Shown: positions 47,001 to 53,866 of the stretch, piece by piece
Position numbering within the stretch: the stretch's first letter is position 1
How the letters are laid out: the number at the start of each line of letters is the position of its first letter
Assembly (NCBI GenBank): GCA_964019695.1
Contig: OZ026525.1
Location: 86,504,779-86,568,778, forward strand
DNA from: Loripinus fragilis
Lineage: Eukaryota; Mollusca; Bivalvia; Lucinida; Lucinidae
Reading direction: 5' to 3'
Length of the DNA stretch: 64,000 bases
The notes under the pieces: generated by a model
Seen by the model: only the letters and a program-made list of their open reading frames with translations
Databases searched by the model: none
Told to the model about the DNA's origin: nothing
Made by a program: the position numbers and the translations under genes

Positions 47001-48828
47001 ACATTATATTTAACCTTTTACTCCACACAAGCACCTTTTGACTCCTTTGAAATGTAAGATTTTTTAAAATATTATGAAAAATGGAACATGTTCCATTTTC
47101 TATAATATTTTCAAAGTTATTGAAATGTAAAAAATAAATTTTGGAAAATATTTGAAAATTTGAATTATTTATAGAAATGATGTAATGTTCTAAATATAGC
47201 ATATGGGGTAAATGGTCAAGAACAAGACAGAGAGACATGTTCAAAATTTTACATCATTTACCAAGCCCAACAATTTTATTGGTGGAAAGCTTTTGAAAAT
47301 GGCATCTAGTGTAACAACCGAGTTAAAATTGTGTGCAGTGTATTGAAAAAAAAAGATATAAAGCAAGAAAACTAAGGGTGTGAATCATGTGATTGTTGGA
47401 TACTCAAAAGACTGAAAAAGAAGGTTCTTTAATCTTTTTAGCACACAAAACACATGTTCAAACTGATATTTAATTAAGTAATCACAATTCTATTCTAATC
47501 ACAAAAAAGTTTGCTTTAATATAAATAAGGAACAATGTGCCGAAAGCTCTTTCATGAGAATATATATGCCAGTCAGTTCATGAGATTTTGGTATTTATTG
47601 CATATGGGTCCAAAACCTCATTTAGCGGGGCAGCCAGGGCTGCAGGACTAAATTTTAGTCTGTGAATTTGTTTGTTTGTGTTGATAAATGTATGTCCCAG
47701 TCAACATATTTCCATCATGTTGGGACGATTTCCTGTCTAGTACTAAGCAAAGGATCACTCGAGTCAGAGTGTCTTGCTCATGGACACACCACAGCAACGC
47801 TGAAAATGTTATGCACATCAAAGGCAGACTAGATGAGGTGACGTGATTAAAATGGCGTATGAACGCCATGACATTTGTGTAGCTGAATATTGTCAGGAGA
47901 TGAACTAGATAAGCTTTAAGCTTCCGTTCTAATCCTTTTGTAATGTGTATATATATGTATGTATGTCATGAAGTTGAAATAAAATATGTTTAAACTAAAG
48001 GCAGACTACTGGATCAAGCAGAGATTCTCTTAATTGTGTCCCTTTTCATAATGGGAACTTCTCTTACAGGAAAGAATTTGCTCCCACAGGAAGCGAATTC
48101 TTTCATTTAAGAGCAGTTCCTTTTGGTATGAAAAATCACTTTTACCACATTAGGTGACCCCCCTTGAATGTTACTATATTTATTACACACGTGCGTAATT
48201 TGACTAATGGTAGTCATGGGAGCTACGCCAATGCAGTGCCTCCAGTGAGTCTTGTACTCATGACCCTTGGACCCAGTGTTAGTTATAACACTCTATCAAC
48301 TGAGCCACTACAATCCTCAAGTCTGTGTTCATTTATATGTGTAAGTTATTGTATGGTTTGTGCGTATGTACGGGAAGATAATCCACGAGCTTTAGCGAGT
48401 GGATTATCTCCCGTACATACGCACAACCATACAATAACTGCCTTATTGCACCAGCATGAATGTACACATTGTGCATTGTGAGATATTTGATGTAAAACAT
48501 TGGAATATCACTCAAAGGTGCAATAACTATAGTTTGTGTATGCATGTTGGCAATGCTCTGGCGAGTCTGCCCATTTGTACAGGCTAGTTGTATGACAATG
48601 CGATAACTACCAAAATCTCATGTGCTGGCAGCCTGGCACATATTGTACCTGTTCTGTTCTTCTCAAAATGCCAAGTAAGATTGGAATAGCATTGTGTCTA
48701 ACCAGTTTTGCCACGCCTCTCGGAGATTTAATCACATTCTTTCTGATCTCTATACAGGCATTATACACATCAACACCTCTCCTGCTTTGAAGTTTCCTCA
48801 GAATGGTAGTAAAACTACTGGTGTCCAT
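28039..48828 (-). CDS. ARMC5: ARMC5 orthologue, whole coding region (8 exons, spliced)
   Basis: Armadillo repeat-containing protein 5. In mammals it is a substrate adaptor of a CUL3 ubiquitin ligase that targets the RNA polymerase II large subunit; the human gene is an adrenal tumour suppressor. Exons: 48649-48828, 46623-46724, 44496-44526, 39426-39612, 36603-36743, 31411-33800, 29614-29791, 28039-29038. Lengths sum to 4209 nt, divisible by three (1402 aa plus stop), and all junctions are GT-AG with agreeing phases. Residues about 1-365 form the armadillo region, including FGNAGGISLF and CCKEAVNRVKLREDG, which parallel the human protein. About 366-855 is a Ser/Glu/Lys-rich disordered linker. 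About 860-940 is a second helical block, about 1011-1070 contains AESPYGRG, and about 1222-1330 is a BTB domain. Human ARMC5 is about 935 aa; the extra length is mainly linker. Three palindromes are embedded in the coding exons. Identification is by remembered family similarity; the exon structure is read directly. Confidence 0.93.
28653..28720. repeat. palindrome within ARMC5 exon 8 coding sequence
   Basis: Two 30-bp arms (TAGCCCTGTCACAC... / ...GTGTGACAGGGCTA) with one mismatch in the first half and a short loop. Outer TA dinucleotides could be a Tc1/mariner-type target duplication. The unit 28655-28718 plus one TA is 66 bp, again a multiple of three, and is open in the ARMC5 frame. Confidence 0.8.
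29085..29255. repeat. family Q repeat with palindromic core (ARMC5 intron 7)
   Basis: Core GGTACTCAAAAGAACCGTCT and its complement AGACAGTTCTTTTGAGCACC. Outer CTCAACCAAAACATATG / CAAAACATATGTTAAC. Copies at 36378-36575, 45480-45730, 50055-50225, and degenerate ones at 23895 and 47360. Confidence 0.75.
29299..29497 (-). mobile_element. SINE family 1 in ARMC5 intron 7
   Basis: Complete family 1 copy with exact 13-bp target duplications TAACTCTGGTAGT at 29286-29298 and 29498-29510. It inserted into a group 3 TTAA MITE whose right half (29511-29604) ends TACCCAGCATGCAAAG. Confidence 0.92.
29614..29791 (-). CDS. ARMC5: ARMC5 exon 7 (residues 1011-1070)
   Basis: 178-nt exon, two leading and two trailing split-codon bases. 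The acceptor is TTATTTCAG|GA and the donor TGCAG|GTAAAT. It encodes GVAESPYGRGVVEKL and LSVLFLCR, closely resembling the human segment AESPFGVGALTHLL and LPFICRK. It is too short to stand out as an open frame alone. Confidence 0.92.
30473..30782 (+). mobile_element. TTAA MITE group 3 with internal duplication (ARMC5 intron 6)
   Basis: TTAACTCTTTCCTGGCTAGT to CCAGCATGCAAAGAGTTAA with TTAA at both ends. The segment GATCCAAACCGTTTG...CTGAAAGAACTTTTTGAAAA is present twice (quoted in part), making the element longer than its relatives. Confidence 0.82.
30819..30930. repeat. 112-bp palindrome (ARMC5 intron 6)
   Basis: CTTGAGT...CTCAGACTCAAAAT and ATTTTGAGTCTGAG...ACTCAAG surround an inner arm CAATGATTGGCTGCTTGCGG. 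Outer GGCCTCGAGGTTATAAAACT (30801-30820) recurs inverted at about 31347-31366, so the palindrome appears to have been split by the insertion at 30934-31338. Confidence 0.75.
30934..31338. mobile_element. TIR element (GGCTCCAGATAAG ends)
   Basis: GGCTCCAGATAAG at the left, CTTATCTAGACC at the right. It is related to 21806-22469 and nested in the palindromic repeat around it. It ends only about 70 bp from the ARMC5 exon 6 donor. Confidence 0.6.
31411..33800 (-). CDS. ARMC5: ARMC5 exon 6, large exon (residues 214-1011)
   Basis: 2390-nt exon; acceptor CTTTCCAG|A, donor AAAG|GTAAGG. The first part (residues 215 to about 365) completes the armadillo domain. The rest is a low-complexity linker with two 38-residue KLKELE-type repeats (32984-33211), Ser/Pro-rich and acidic stretches, and basic KKRKKS. 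A helical block starts near 31862 (ILILLSRVSQ), equivalent to the human LLLLSRFSQ. Two palindromes (33219-33262 and 32059-32148) are translated in frame within the linker. Long opposite-strand reading frames here are shadows. Confidence 0.92.
32059..32148. mobile_element. palindromic MITE inside ARMC5 coding exon
   Basis: 90-bp near-perfect palindrome with ends CATCTTCGC...GCGAAGATG. It is flanked by a perfect 9-bp direct repeat ATTCTGATG (32050-32058 and 32149-32157). Insert plus duplication is 99 bp, so the ARMC5 frame is preserved and the element is translated as about residues 765-795. The arms match the copy at 1634-1719 almost base for base. A 9-bp duplication is typical of Mutator-like (MULE) transposition; that class is an inference. 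Confidence 0.9.
32984..33211 (-). repeat. 114-bp tandem duplication in the ARMC5 linker
   Basis: Two adjacent 114-bp units encode 38-residue repeats (KLKELETKNRGEKSEELG / KLKELEKKNREEKCEELG, each ending EVGEMGNVK). Shorter AGEMRKVKAGEIDKTGKV echoes follow. It is charged and probably disordered or weakly coiled-coil. Confidence 0.85.
33219..33262. repeat. palindrome within ARMC5 exon 6 coding sequence
   Basis: 20-bp perfect arms ATTTCCTCACAATCAGCCTC and their complement around a 4-bp loop. The symmetry continues imperfectly outward to about 33205-33276. It is translated as SSQSASKEADCEEM. No target duplication is evident, so it may be a local fold-back event rather than a transposon. Confidence 0.75.
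34986..35435 (-). mobile_element. family R element carrying a SINE
   Basis: GAGCCATGACATG...GCACTGGCTC with 4-bp direct repeats AAAT at 34982-34985 and 35436-35439. A family 1 SINE (35222-35421) sits just inside its right end, and the SINE's own duplication is made of family R sequence. Confidence 0.85.
35222..35421 (+). mobile_element. SINE family 1
   Basis: GGGAGCGCAGTGGCTCAGTG (A box), then GTAGAGTGCTTGACTCGAGA, CTTAGTACTGGTTCAACCCA and tail GATGGGACGTAAAGAATCAA. Exact 13-bp target duplications TCATGCACTGGCT at 35209-35221 and 35422-35434. Confidence 0.93.
35665..36100 (-). repeat. dispersed repeat, also at 60640-60980
   Basis: Contains AAGATCAGGAATCGATACAA, CACCTGACCCAGGATACC and GAGCCAAGAGGTTAGCCC, which recur inverted near 60830-60960. 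A 35-bp phrase AAAATATTTTACTGGAGGGC... occurs twice (35908 and 36050). Confidence 0.65.
36378..36575. repeat. family Q repeat with perfect hairpin (ARMC5 intron 5)
   Basis: GGTACTCAAAAGAACCGTCT followed by its complement AGACGGTTCTTTTGAGCACC. It lies just downstream of the exon 5 donor. Confidence 0.75.
36603..36743 (-). CDS. ARMC5: ARMC5 exon 5 (residues 167-214)
   Basis: 141-nt exon, one leading and two trailing split-codon bases. The acceptor is TTTTTTTCAG|A and the donor CACGG|GTAATG. It encodes an armadillo repeat beginning LLGQTRPCVQKLL and ending SLTVHG. The intron that follows (33801-36602) is mostly a large inverted-repeat element. Confidence 0.9.
37513..37619. repeat. 107-bp imperfect palindrome (ARMC5 intron 4)
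   Basis: Arms GGCATATCGGCCC / GGGCCGATATGCC extend outward with mismatches to GGTGGCC-type ends. Just upstream, 37360-37435 is a short run of GTGAACCCATATGGGCCC-like repeats. Confidence 0.65.
37881..38791. mobile_element. 911-bp TIR element, copy 1 (ARMC5 intron 4)
   Basis: Ends GAGACCTGTTTCATGTTTAT / ATAAACATGAAACACCTCT with inner TTGAACAAATTTGAA. It is highly similar along its whole length to 55066-55985. It contains a small plus-strand frame (38428-38616) also present in the other copy. Confidence 0.85.
38428..38619 (+). pseudogene. small conserved ORF of the 911-bp element, frameshifted
   Basis: Encodes KSLPKSKYPTELLYFLTEH and VHFVSDSIFK, parallel to 55613-55849. A 1-base deletion near 38612 shifts the frame, so the shared tail SSETVSNKKIKN is read out of frame. 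Family unknown. Confidence 0.4.
39186..39394 (-). mobile_element. TTAA MITE group 3 (ARMC5 intron 4)
   Basis: Right end AGTAGGCAAAGAGTTAA and internal TTGGATCAAGATCTGGCC. It ends about 30 bp before the exon 4 donor. Confidence 0.7.
39426..39612 (-). CDS. ARMC5: ARMC5 exon 4 (residues 105-167)
   Basis: 187-nt exon with two leading and two trailing split-codon bases. The acceptor is ATTACAG|GT and the donor TAAG|GTATCG. It encodes an armadillo repeat with SLQNRCCRCVANM and the following helix QTYIRAVR. The human counterpart reads SIQNRTARALGNLA, which supports the frame. The last codon is completed by exon 5 to give Arg. Confidence 0.9.
39635..39773. repeat. family S repeat (ARMC5 intron 3)
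   Basis: AATCAGACTGCTTCTGACAA / AGCAGTGTGATCAGAGTC core and GCCCTGTTTGCTATTCTGAC. A family R element is inserted at its right end. Confidence 0.65.
39778..40014 (+). mobile_element. family R element
   Basis: GAGCCAGTGCATGAGATTTC to GAAATCTCATGCCATGGCTC with 4-bp repeats ATTT (39774-39777 and 40015-40018). Confidence 0.88.
40818..42337 (+). repeat. tandem block with CCCCGCCAC/GTGGCGGGG ends (ARMC5 intron 3)
   Basis: About nine diverged units of roughly 120-180 bp share GGATAACTCACAATCTGGAA, AGGTAAGAGTGACGATCCTT, AATATGTAACCTTTGATGG and AACTACAGGTCAAAAACC. It contains a (GGAC)n run at 42257-42283. The outer ATACCCCGCCAC (40818) is inverted at about 42326-42337, suggesting a TIR element that amplified internally. 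Confidence 0.75.
42405..42592 (+). mobile_element. degenerate TA-type MITE related to 10353-10560
   Basis: Contains AAAAGTATTGCAGAATGATC and GGAGCATTCTGCAATCC with ACAGTACAACCTGTCTTATG at the left. The ends are eroded. Confidence 0.6.
43027..43186 (-). mobile_element. SINE family 1, head truncated
   Basis: Exact 14-bp target duplications TAGTAGTGGTCTCT at 43013-43026 and 43187-43200. It stops before the A box, a 5' truncation expected of target-primed reverse transcription. Confidence 0.9.
43477..43905 (-). mobile_element. SINE family 1, older copy split by another
   Basis: The tail part (43477-43538) and body/head (43749-43905, ending CCACTGAGCCACCGGCTCC) are one diverged SINE interrupted at 43539-43738. 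Confidence 0.8.
43539..43738 (-). mobile_element. SINE family 1 nested in a SINE
   Basis: Full-length copy with flanks ATGTCGGGAC / ATGTTGGGAC (43529-43538, 43739-43748), a target duplication with one change. Confidence 0.85.
44496..44526 (-). CDS. ARMC5: ARMC5 exon 3, 31-nt microexon (residues 95-105)
   Basis: Exon 2 ends in phase 0 but exon 4 (39426-39612) starts with two bases of a split codon, so a 3n+1 piece must lie between. This 31-nt stretch has acceptor TTGTAG|GT and donor ATAT|GTGAGT, and reads VLKHGGAALI plus one base. Joined, the split codon becomes TGT (Cys). The peptide fits the human 'VRRLGGILPLV' loop and helix. It also lies in the right strand and order. Confidence 0.85.
44538..44880 (-). 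mobile_element. TTAA MITE group 3 fragment interrupted by a SINE
   Basis: Left part AATTCTTTCAGGAATATTAT through GGCCTGATCTGGGTCC, right part AAACTATTTTCAAAAGTTAT. Interrupted at 44685-44822. Confidence 0.6.
44685..44822 (+). mobile_element. SINE family 2, 5'-truncated
   Basis: Contains GTATGTGCACGAAGTACTGG, TCAAGCCTGTCCAG and tail AAACCAAGCAAACAA. Exact 13-bp duplications TGATCTGGGTCCA at 44672-44684 and 44823-44835. Confidence 0.88.
45042..45240 (-). mobile_element. SINE family 1
   Basis: Full-length copy. Exact 13-bp target duplications TCAAAGGGAATTA at 45029-45041 and 45241-45253. Confidence 0.92.
45480..45730. repeat. family Q repeat, rearranged
   Basis: Two partial copies: GGCCTCTAGATAAGAGTGTG at the left, and GGTACTCAAAAGAACCATCT / AGACTGTTCTTTTGAGTACC in the core. 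Confidence 0.6.
45903..46043. repeat. 141-bp hairpin (ARMC5 intron 2)
   Basis: AGTAACTTGATCTGGCGTAC and its complement at the ends, with inner arms GTGGATGAG / CTCATCCAC and CCATACCAT / ATGGTATG. No clear target duplication. Confidence 0.8.
46307..46519. mobile_element. TTAA MITE group 2, intact
   Basis: TTAA|CCCTTAAAGCGCCAATC to GGTGGCGCTTTCAGGG|TTAA. Central palindrome CATGAGAATCGTCTGCCAGC and its complement. Confidence 0.87.
46623..46724 (-). CDS. ARMC5: ARMC5 exon 2 (residues 61-94)
   Basis: 102-nt exon, phase 0 on both sides. The acceptor is TTGCAG|CCAG and the donor CAG|GTAAGT. It encodes an armadillo helix with CSILGNVCMDTVAREQ, matching the position of the human segment around 'LSILADCCTEG'. 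A TTAA-flanked MITE lies just downstream in the intron at 46307-46519. Confidence 0.9.
46830..47010. repeat. family S repeat (ARMC5 intron 1)
   Basis: AGACTGCTTCTGAGAAGCAGTCT hairpin (quoted in part) with CTTCCCTGTTTGCTATTTGG. 47011-47640 beyond it is AT-rich with a degenerate family Q fragment near 47360-47490 and no exon. Confidence 0.6.
47665..47800 (-). mobile_element. SINE family 1, strongly degenerate
   Basis: TGTATGTCCCAGTCAACATA and GTCTAGTACTAAGCAAAGG and GTGTCTTGCTCATGGACAC keep the family order; the tRNA head is lost. Confidence 0.55.
48344..48439. repeat. 96-bp palindrome (ARMC5 intron 1)
   Basis: AGTTATTGTATGGT, then TGTGCGTATGTACGGGA and GATAATCCAC, and their complements around the loop GAGCTTTAGCGAG. 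Confidence 0.8.
48649..48828 (-). CDS. ARMC5: ARMC5 exon 1 (start codon, residues 1-60)
   Basis: First coding exon, 180 nt, phase 0 at its end. The start ATG has A at -3 and G at +4, and an in-frame TAA lies seven codons upstream, which fixes the start. It encodes an amphipathic N-terminal helix and the first armadillo-like helices (IPILLGILRR). The donor is CAG|GTACAA at 48649/48648. Any 5' UTR exon or promoter upstream was not identified. Confidence 0.9.
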
Positions 48829-48905
48829 GGTTGAAATAGTGTATCCTTATCTTACATAACTTTCTGGAATGAAAATACATCTAACATAACTTTCTGAAAT
48901 GAAAT

Positions 48906-49142
48906 GAGCCAGTGCATGAGGTTTCCAACAATGTGGTATGTGCGACCAGCAAAGCCTCAGATCAGCCTGCGCATACGCTTAGTCTGATCAGAGCCTTAGT
49001 TAGTCGATTGAGTATTCCATGATTGTTAAGCTACTGACTGAACACCATTTGGAGTTTCTAAGCTTAAAAGGAGGCTGCACAGGCTCAACTGAGTCTACAC
49101 ATGTCAAAATGCCACATTGTTGGAAATCTCATGCCACAGCTC
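48906..49142 (+). mobile_element. family R element just upstream of ARMC5
   Basis: GAGCCAGTGCATGAGGTTTC to GAAATCTCATGCCACAGCTC with AAAT on both sides (48902-48905, 49143-49146). It begins about 75 bp upstream of the ARMC5 start codon. Confidence 0.87.
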
Positions 49143-49199
49143 AAATGTACATATGCATAGAATACTTCTGTAGTCACTACATCTGTGTCCAGCTAAACC

Positions 49200-49423
49200 T
49201 TTACCCATCAATCACCATGTTCATGATTTTTGTCATCTGGTCTCTCTCGTCTACCAAGAAAAAATTGCATCTGAAAATGTCGTCTGCTTAAGTCGTCTGC
49301 TGCAAATAGGACCTATAGGAGCAGTCTGATCTGGGTCCACACTGTTTGCCATAGAGGCATCTTAAACATTTCAGCAGACGAGAGAAGCAGACGACTTTGT
49401 TGCAATTGGCGCTTTAAGGGTTA
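49200..49423. repeat. group 2-like repeat
   Basis: AAAATGTCGTCTGCTTAAGT, CAGTCTGATCTGGGTCCACA and GGCGCTTTAAGGGTTAG. Similar pieces at 26409, 34600 and 44100-44283. Confidence 0.55.
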
Positions 49424-51110
49424 GGCAACACATATGATAAAAACTAGTCTAATTACACTTGAATATATATGCAGTAGATTCAAAAAGCAGACAACATTTT
49501 CAGGACAAAACAATATTTAAATTATTTAGCCACATTTTTTTTCCATCTCTATACATGTATTTTTTAAATCTATGTTGCTTTCACTTAGTTTGTTCACAAA
49601 TTGTTCAATATTCATATGTGTTTGTACATGTTTAGCCATGTTTATTAGCTTTGTATGTTTAAATCGTAGGGGAAGGGTGGTAAATAAGGTTGTGAGAATT
49701 GTGACCCAACCCCATTGATGTATCAATTTTGGCAATAAAATTTGTTTAAAATAAATCAAATAATTTGGTCTCAGTGAGACCAAATTATTTCATTTTCATG
49801 GGATAATTGAGACAAAATTATTTCAATTTCATGGGATATTGAAGAAAAATGAGATCAAATCAGCAAAGCAACCCCCCCACACCTTTATATACATATGAAC
49901 CCCCTTTCCAGAAATCCTCGATCCACCCGCGCCCCCTACTGAGAACGCTTAAAACTTCTGCAGCAGGAGAATTTTTTTAGAATGGATGTGACAATATGGT
50001 GAACCCAGTCTGCAATCTGCGGTGTCTGAACAATTAACACTGATTAAGACAGGCCCCCAAGATAAGAGTGCATACCTGAAAATTATTTTCTTATTTCTCA
50101 ACCAAAACATATGTTGTGGGTACTCAAAAGAACCGTCTCAATGAGACCCAAAACACATGTTTAAACTGATGGATAGGAAAATAATCACAATTTTAGGCTG
50201 AAAATTTTTGCTTAACTGGTCCTATGTTAAGAGAACGAGAATTTAACTTATGAAAATGGGAACAGTCGTCAGGAGCCTTTGTTGTTTGCATACTCAGGGG
50301 TTTAACTTTTTTTGACATCCTGATCCAGGTATCAAGGCAAAGTAGGCTGATTTGACAGTGGTTCCATACAAATATGGGACTCTATACAAATTTATCAAAA
50401 GTAGCAGGGAAAATCTGCCCAAGTAGACGGGGAAAATCTCCCCCTCAATCCCTCCTCTTAATTGAACCCCTGCATACTGATACAACAAAATCAGGCTTTC
50501 CTGTGATGCGGCCCATATTATGACTCTTCATTCATGGTATACTCAAGCCCCATTATTATTATGGCATCCCTATTCTCACCTTAGACCATTATTCCTGTAT
50601 AAATAAGTCACGCCATCTATCGCCACTCACAGAATAGAAACTTCAAAAATATTAAATTGTGAATGAAAATTGTTTTTTTCACTTTTACCCACCTTCCCAC
50701 CAATGTCATAAAAATTCATATTTATCAAAATATTTTTAGTTAATCTCCGCAGCTTTAACAGCTCAAAGTGAGTTACATCATATATTCATGAATTTAAAGA
50801 AAAAATTACGTAACCAGGTCAGGAACTTCCTGCAAGCCAAAAACAAACTATTTACCATGAGAATATAATGCCACCATTCATGTGTGGAGGTCAAGTTTAC
50901 ATTGGAAACCAGATAGAAGTTTTAAGCGATGACTGTGAATAGATGATATTTATTGAATAACTGGATAATAAGCTAACAATGGCTACATGTGTTTCTTTGT
51001 CTTATCTTCTTATACTCAGGCGATCATATATGATCATTTTCTGAGGTGAGTGTTTTAGAACTTTGAAAAAAAAAAAAAAAAAAGCTTCTGGCTGAGTCAT
51101 CTAAATGAGT
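49424..51110. other. no gene; repeat fragments
   Basis: Contains a 33-bp palindrome (49758-49790, AATTTGGTCTC/GAGACCAAATT) and a family Q repeat (50055-50225). No supported exon. Confidence 0.45.
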
Positions 51111-51119
51111 GCCCTGAAC

Positions 51120-51970
51120 TCTTCAGTGGTCTCAGCTGCGACCACAGATGGAGCCAGACTATTCTAATGAGGAATAGTCCTTGGGAAAAAAGAATACTTC
51201 AGGGCATCACTATAAGTCTGGGGCCTGCAATACTGTGAGTTATGTGATGACCTGGTAGATCTTGTACTCTGAGACGGGGTCAAGTACCTGTCTTTATCAA
51301 TAGACATAGTCCCACAATGAATCTTGTGGAAGAAAAGTAGAGAGGACTGATCCCTCCTGGCCTCCAATGTTGGCCATTGTGTATCGAGCATTTCTCCAAC
51401 ACTACAAGGGTTGCACAACCTCCTGCAGGTCCAGCGGGCTGCCATCCTCTGTACCTTCTCCATTTGTTGAATCTGAGTTTTACAATAAGGGCTCCAAATG
51501 GGGGCTGCATACTCCAATTTAGGGCCTACCAAAGTTTTGTATGCAACCTCCTTAATACTCCTAGGTGCGAAAGCCATGTTCCTTTGAAGGAAACCTAGTC
51601 TTAGTTGCTTTAGACGAGATATGCTGACCCCAATCCATGTTCTCTGTGATTGTTATTGACCATATCTACATTAATTGCTGGTTACCGGTTTGCAGGTGGT
51701 CAGTAATGGATAACCAGGTAACCAGTACCCCCCCAATACCTGGAAATGGGGGGGGGGGTTCTGGTTACCTGTATTTACATTACTGACCACCTGTAGACCG
51801 GGAACCAGCAATTAATGTAGATATGGTGAATACCAAGATATTTCGCGGACTGAACTTTTTCCAAAGTTTGCTGATGCAGAGTGTAGTCATGAATGATTTG
51901 TTTGTGTGAGTAATGCTGAATCACTCTCATAGAGTGACATTTGGCAACATTGAACTTTGGCACCAAAACA
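51120..51970 (-). pseudogene. LINE reverse transcriptase C-terminus, broken
   Basis: Minus strand: VAKCHSMRVIQHY...HQQTLEKVQSAKYLGI (51970-51826), then TENMDWGQHIS, then FLQRNMAFAPRSIKEVAYKT, LVGPKLEYAAPIWSPY, SDALKYSFFPRTIPH. It resembles the thumb/C-terminal part of CR1/jockey-type LINE polymerases common in invertebrates. Breaks: a palindromic insertion (51660-51825), a frameshift near 51600, and TAG in place of a usual Trp near 51163, after which NSLAPSVVAAETTEEFRAL continues. Confidence 0.8.
51660..51825. mobile_element. 166-bp palindromic insertion in the LINE pseudogene
   Basis: CCATATCTACATTAATTGCT...GGTGGTCAGTAATG and the complement around a poly-G/poly-C centre (GTACCCCCCC / GGGGGGGGGG). 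It cuts the LINE frame between YLGI and TENMDW. Confidence 0.8.
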
Positions 51971-52788
51971 GCGGACGCCGCTACCTCGCCTGACACCCCT
52001 TTGTGCTGGGCAATTTCTGTGACGGCTTACACACATCACATGAGCAGGGATGGGTAGGTAGCCGCTGCAATCTAGCAAAGACGGACAACAGTACTAACTT
52101 TGTGATACGAACCATTAAGAGGTTGAAACATGCCTCGCCCCTTCCACGCCTTGGTTGAAATTTGGCGAGCTTGGCATACACCGGTAGTGCGCCTATCGGG
52201 TGAGCTGGTCACGTGAGAATTTCCAATAAAAGTTTGAATGTACTGGCCGTATCATCGCCACACGATCTAAATCAATTGAGTTCCCCGCCGGTTACCGACA
52301 ACAACAGGCTTACGCCCAGACGCCATTGAAGCCAAAAAAACGCACCCAATGTTTATGATTGATTTGATTGTATCTTCAGAAAGCATACAAATATTGATCA
52401 CTGAACTGTAAGTACCATGGAAATACAGTGGACCAGGCTAGTTTAGACATATTCAAGAATATTTGTAAATGATTGCCTCGAAAATATAAAATTTAACTAT
52501 TCTAGATATTGGTTCTGTCGGTTTCTGGTGACAGTAGTGTTCACACATTTTTTTACGATACGTTTTATTTACCAATGTATTAGTTACTGACACTGACAGG
52601 CATCTTGCGTATACCTATACATCTTAAATTAGATGCAACAATTATGAAAATAGATAAATACCAATAGAAGTGTGCCTAAAAATGATAAACGGGAAAATTT
52701 GTTGCACAATATCTGCTCCGGGATATTCCGGATATCAACGAATGGTAATGGAATATAGAATAGAATAGAATAATTTTGGTCAAACCAC
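51971..52788. other. no gene recognised; CpG-richer patch at 52000-52330
   Basis: Base composition rises toward 50% GC between about 52000 and 52330, unlike its surroundings. That could mark old repeat or promoter DNA. No splice-bounded coding segment or RNA gene recognised. Confidence 0.3.
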
Positions 52789-53112
52789 AGGGGGGTGGGG
52801 GTGAACAGGATGAATAAAGGTTATTATGCATGCGCGGTACCAGAGGGTGGATAGGAAATCACAAGTTATATGTGTTTCTAAAGAAATAAGCACTTGAACC
52901 CCCCTGGGAAAAGTTGGAGCCCCCCCCCCCCTGGAAAATATTGGACCCCCTCTGGATCCTTGGAAAAGTATAGTCGTCTCTGTAATAAAACCATTGGACC
53001 CCCTCTGTAAACTGTAACATAAATTGAGGACTAAAAGAAGTTGTCCAGGCTGTTTTCTGGCCGTCGTGCCTGGACCCCGCTGAAAAAATTCCTGGTTCTG
53101 CACATGAACCAG
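52789..53112 (-). repeat. interspersed repeat with pseudo-coding look
   Basis: Minus-strand translations read GIFSAGSRHDGQKTAWTT or RGPGTTARKQPGQLLLVL with QRGSNIFQGGGG. I recall similar peptides as recurrent spurious predictions in bivalve and other invertebrate genomes, so I treat it as a repeat and not a gene. Confidence 0.5.
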
Positions 53113-53224
53113 CATTCATTCATTCATAAGCATGCACGTACGCATATGCGTGTGCACACACCACCGGCATGCACAGTCACACGCGTATACACACACTAAC
53201 ATAGATACATACATTACATTCCAG

Positions 53225-53258
53225 GCACGCACGCACGCACGCACGCACCCCCCCCCCC

Positions 53259-53294
<36 letters not shown>

Positions 53295-53377
53295 TACATA
53301 CATACATACATACATACATACATACATACATACATACATACATACATACATACATACATACATACATACATACATAC
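53225..53377 (+). repeat. compound microsatellite (GCAC)n-C(n)-(CA)n-(TACA)n
   Basis: (GCAC)n 53225-53247, poly-C to 53261, (CA)n to about 53290, then about 22 copies of TACA. All long frames here are repeat translations. Confidence 0.95.
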
Positions 53378-53671
53378 TGGCATACATCAGGGATATTTCT
53401 GGTCCAAAATATGAATGGGCCCTGAAAATGGGCCGATGGCCCATGTCCCATTTGTTTGCGTGCAAAAATCAAGATTTTGATGGGTCATTTGAAAATTTGA
53501 TGGGTCTTTCAAAAAAATGTTGGGCCCAAGAAACCTTAAACCACATTGCAGCAAAATGAACACTAGATTTGAATAGCTTATGTATGGGTCCCAGCCAAAA
53601 GTAAAATCAGAAAATTTTTACTCTATCAATCATAGTTTTCCATTAAATGGTTCGAGTCCATCACAGAGATA

Positions 53672-53733
53672 TGACACACACACACACACACACACACGCA
53701 CGCACGCACGCACGCACGCACGCGCGCGCGCGC
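53672..53733 (+). repeat. compound microsatellite (AC)n-(GCAC)n-(CG)n
   Basis: ACACAC run, GCACGCAC run and CGCGCGCG in succession. Confidence 0.93.
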
Positions 53734-53866
53734 TAAAAGGATAGACTATAGGGGATTGGAACGCTCTCCTGAAAATGTAGAGTATTGTGTTGCTAAGTTC
53801 ACCTTGTCAGTTGTGGGAATCAGTAAAATATTTTGATGTTGATATTGATCTTGATTTATCTATATA

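Noticed and set aside
53116..53472. Long frames with MYVCMYVC or HTYIHTYI repeats
   Set aside because: Translations of the TACA and CA microsatellites.
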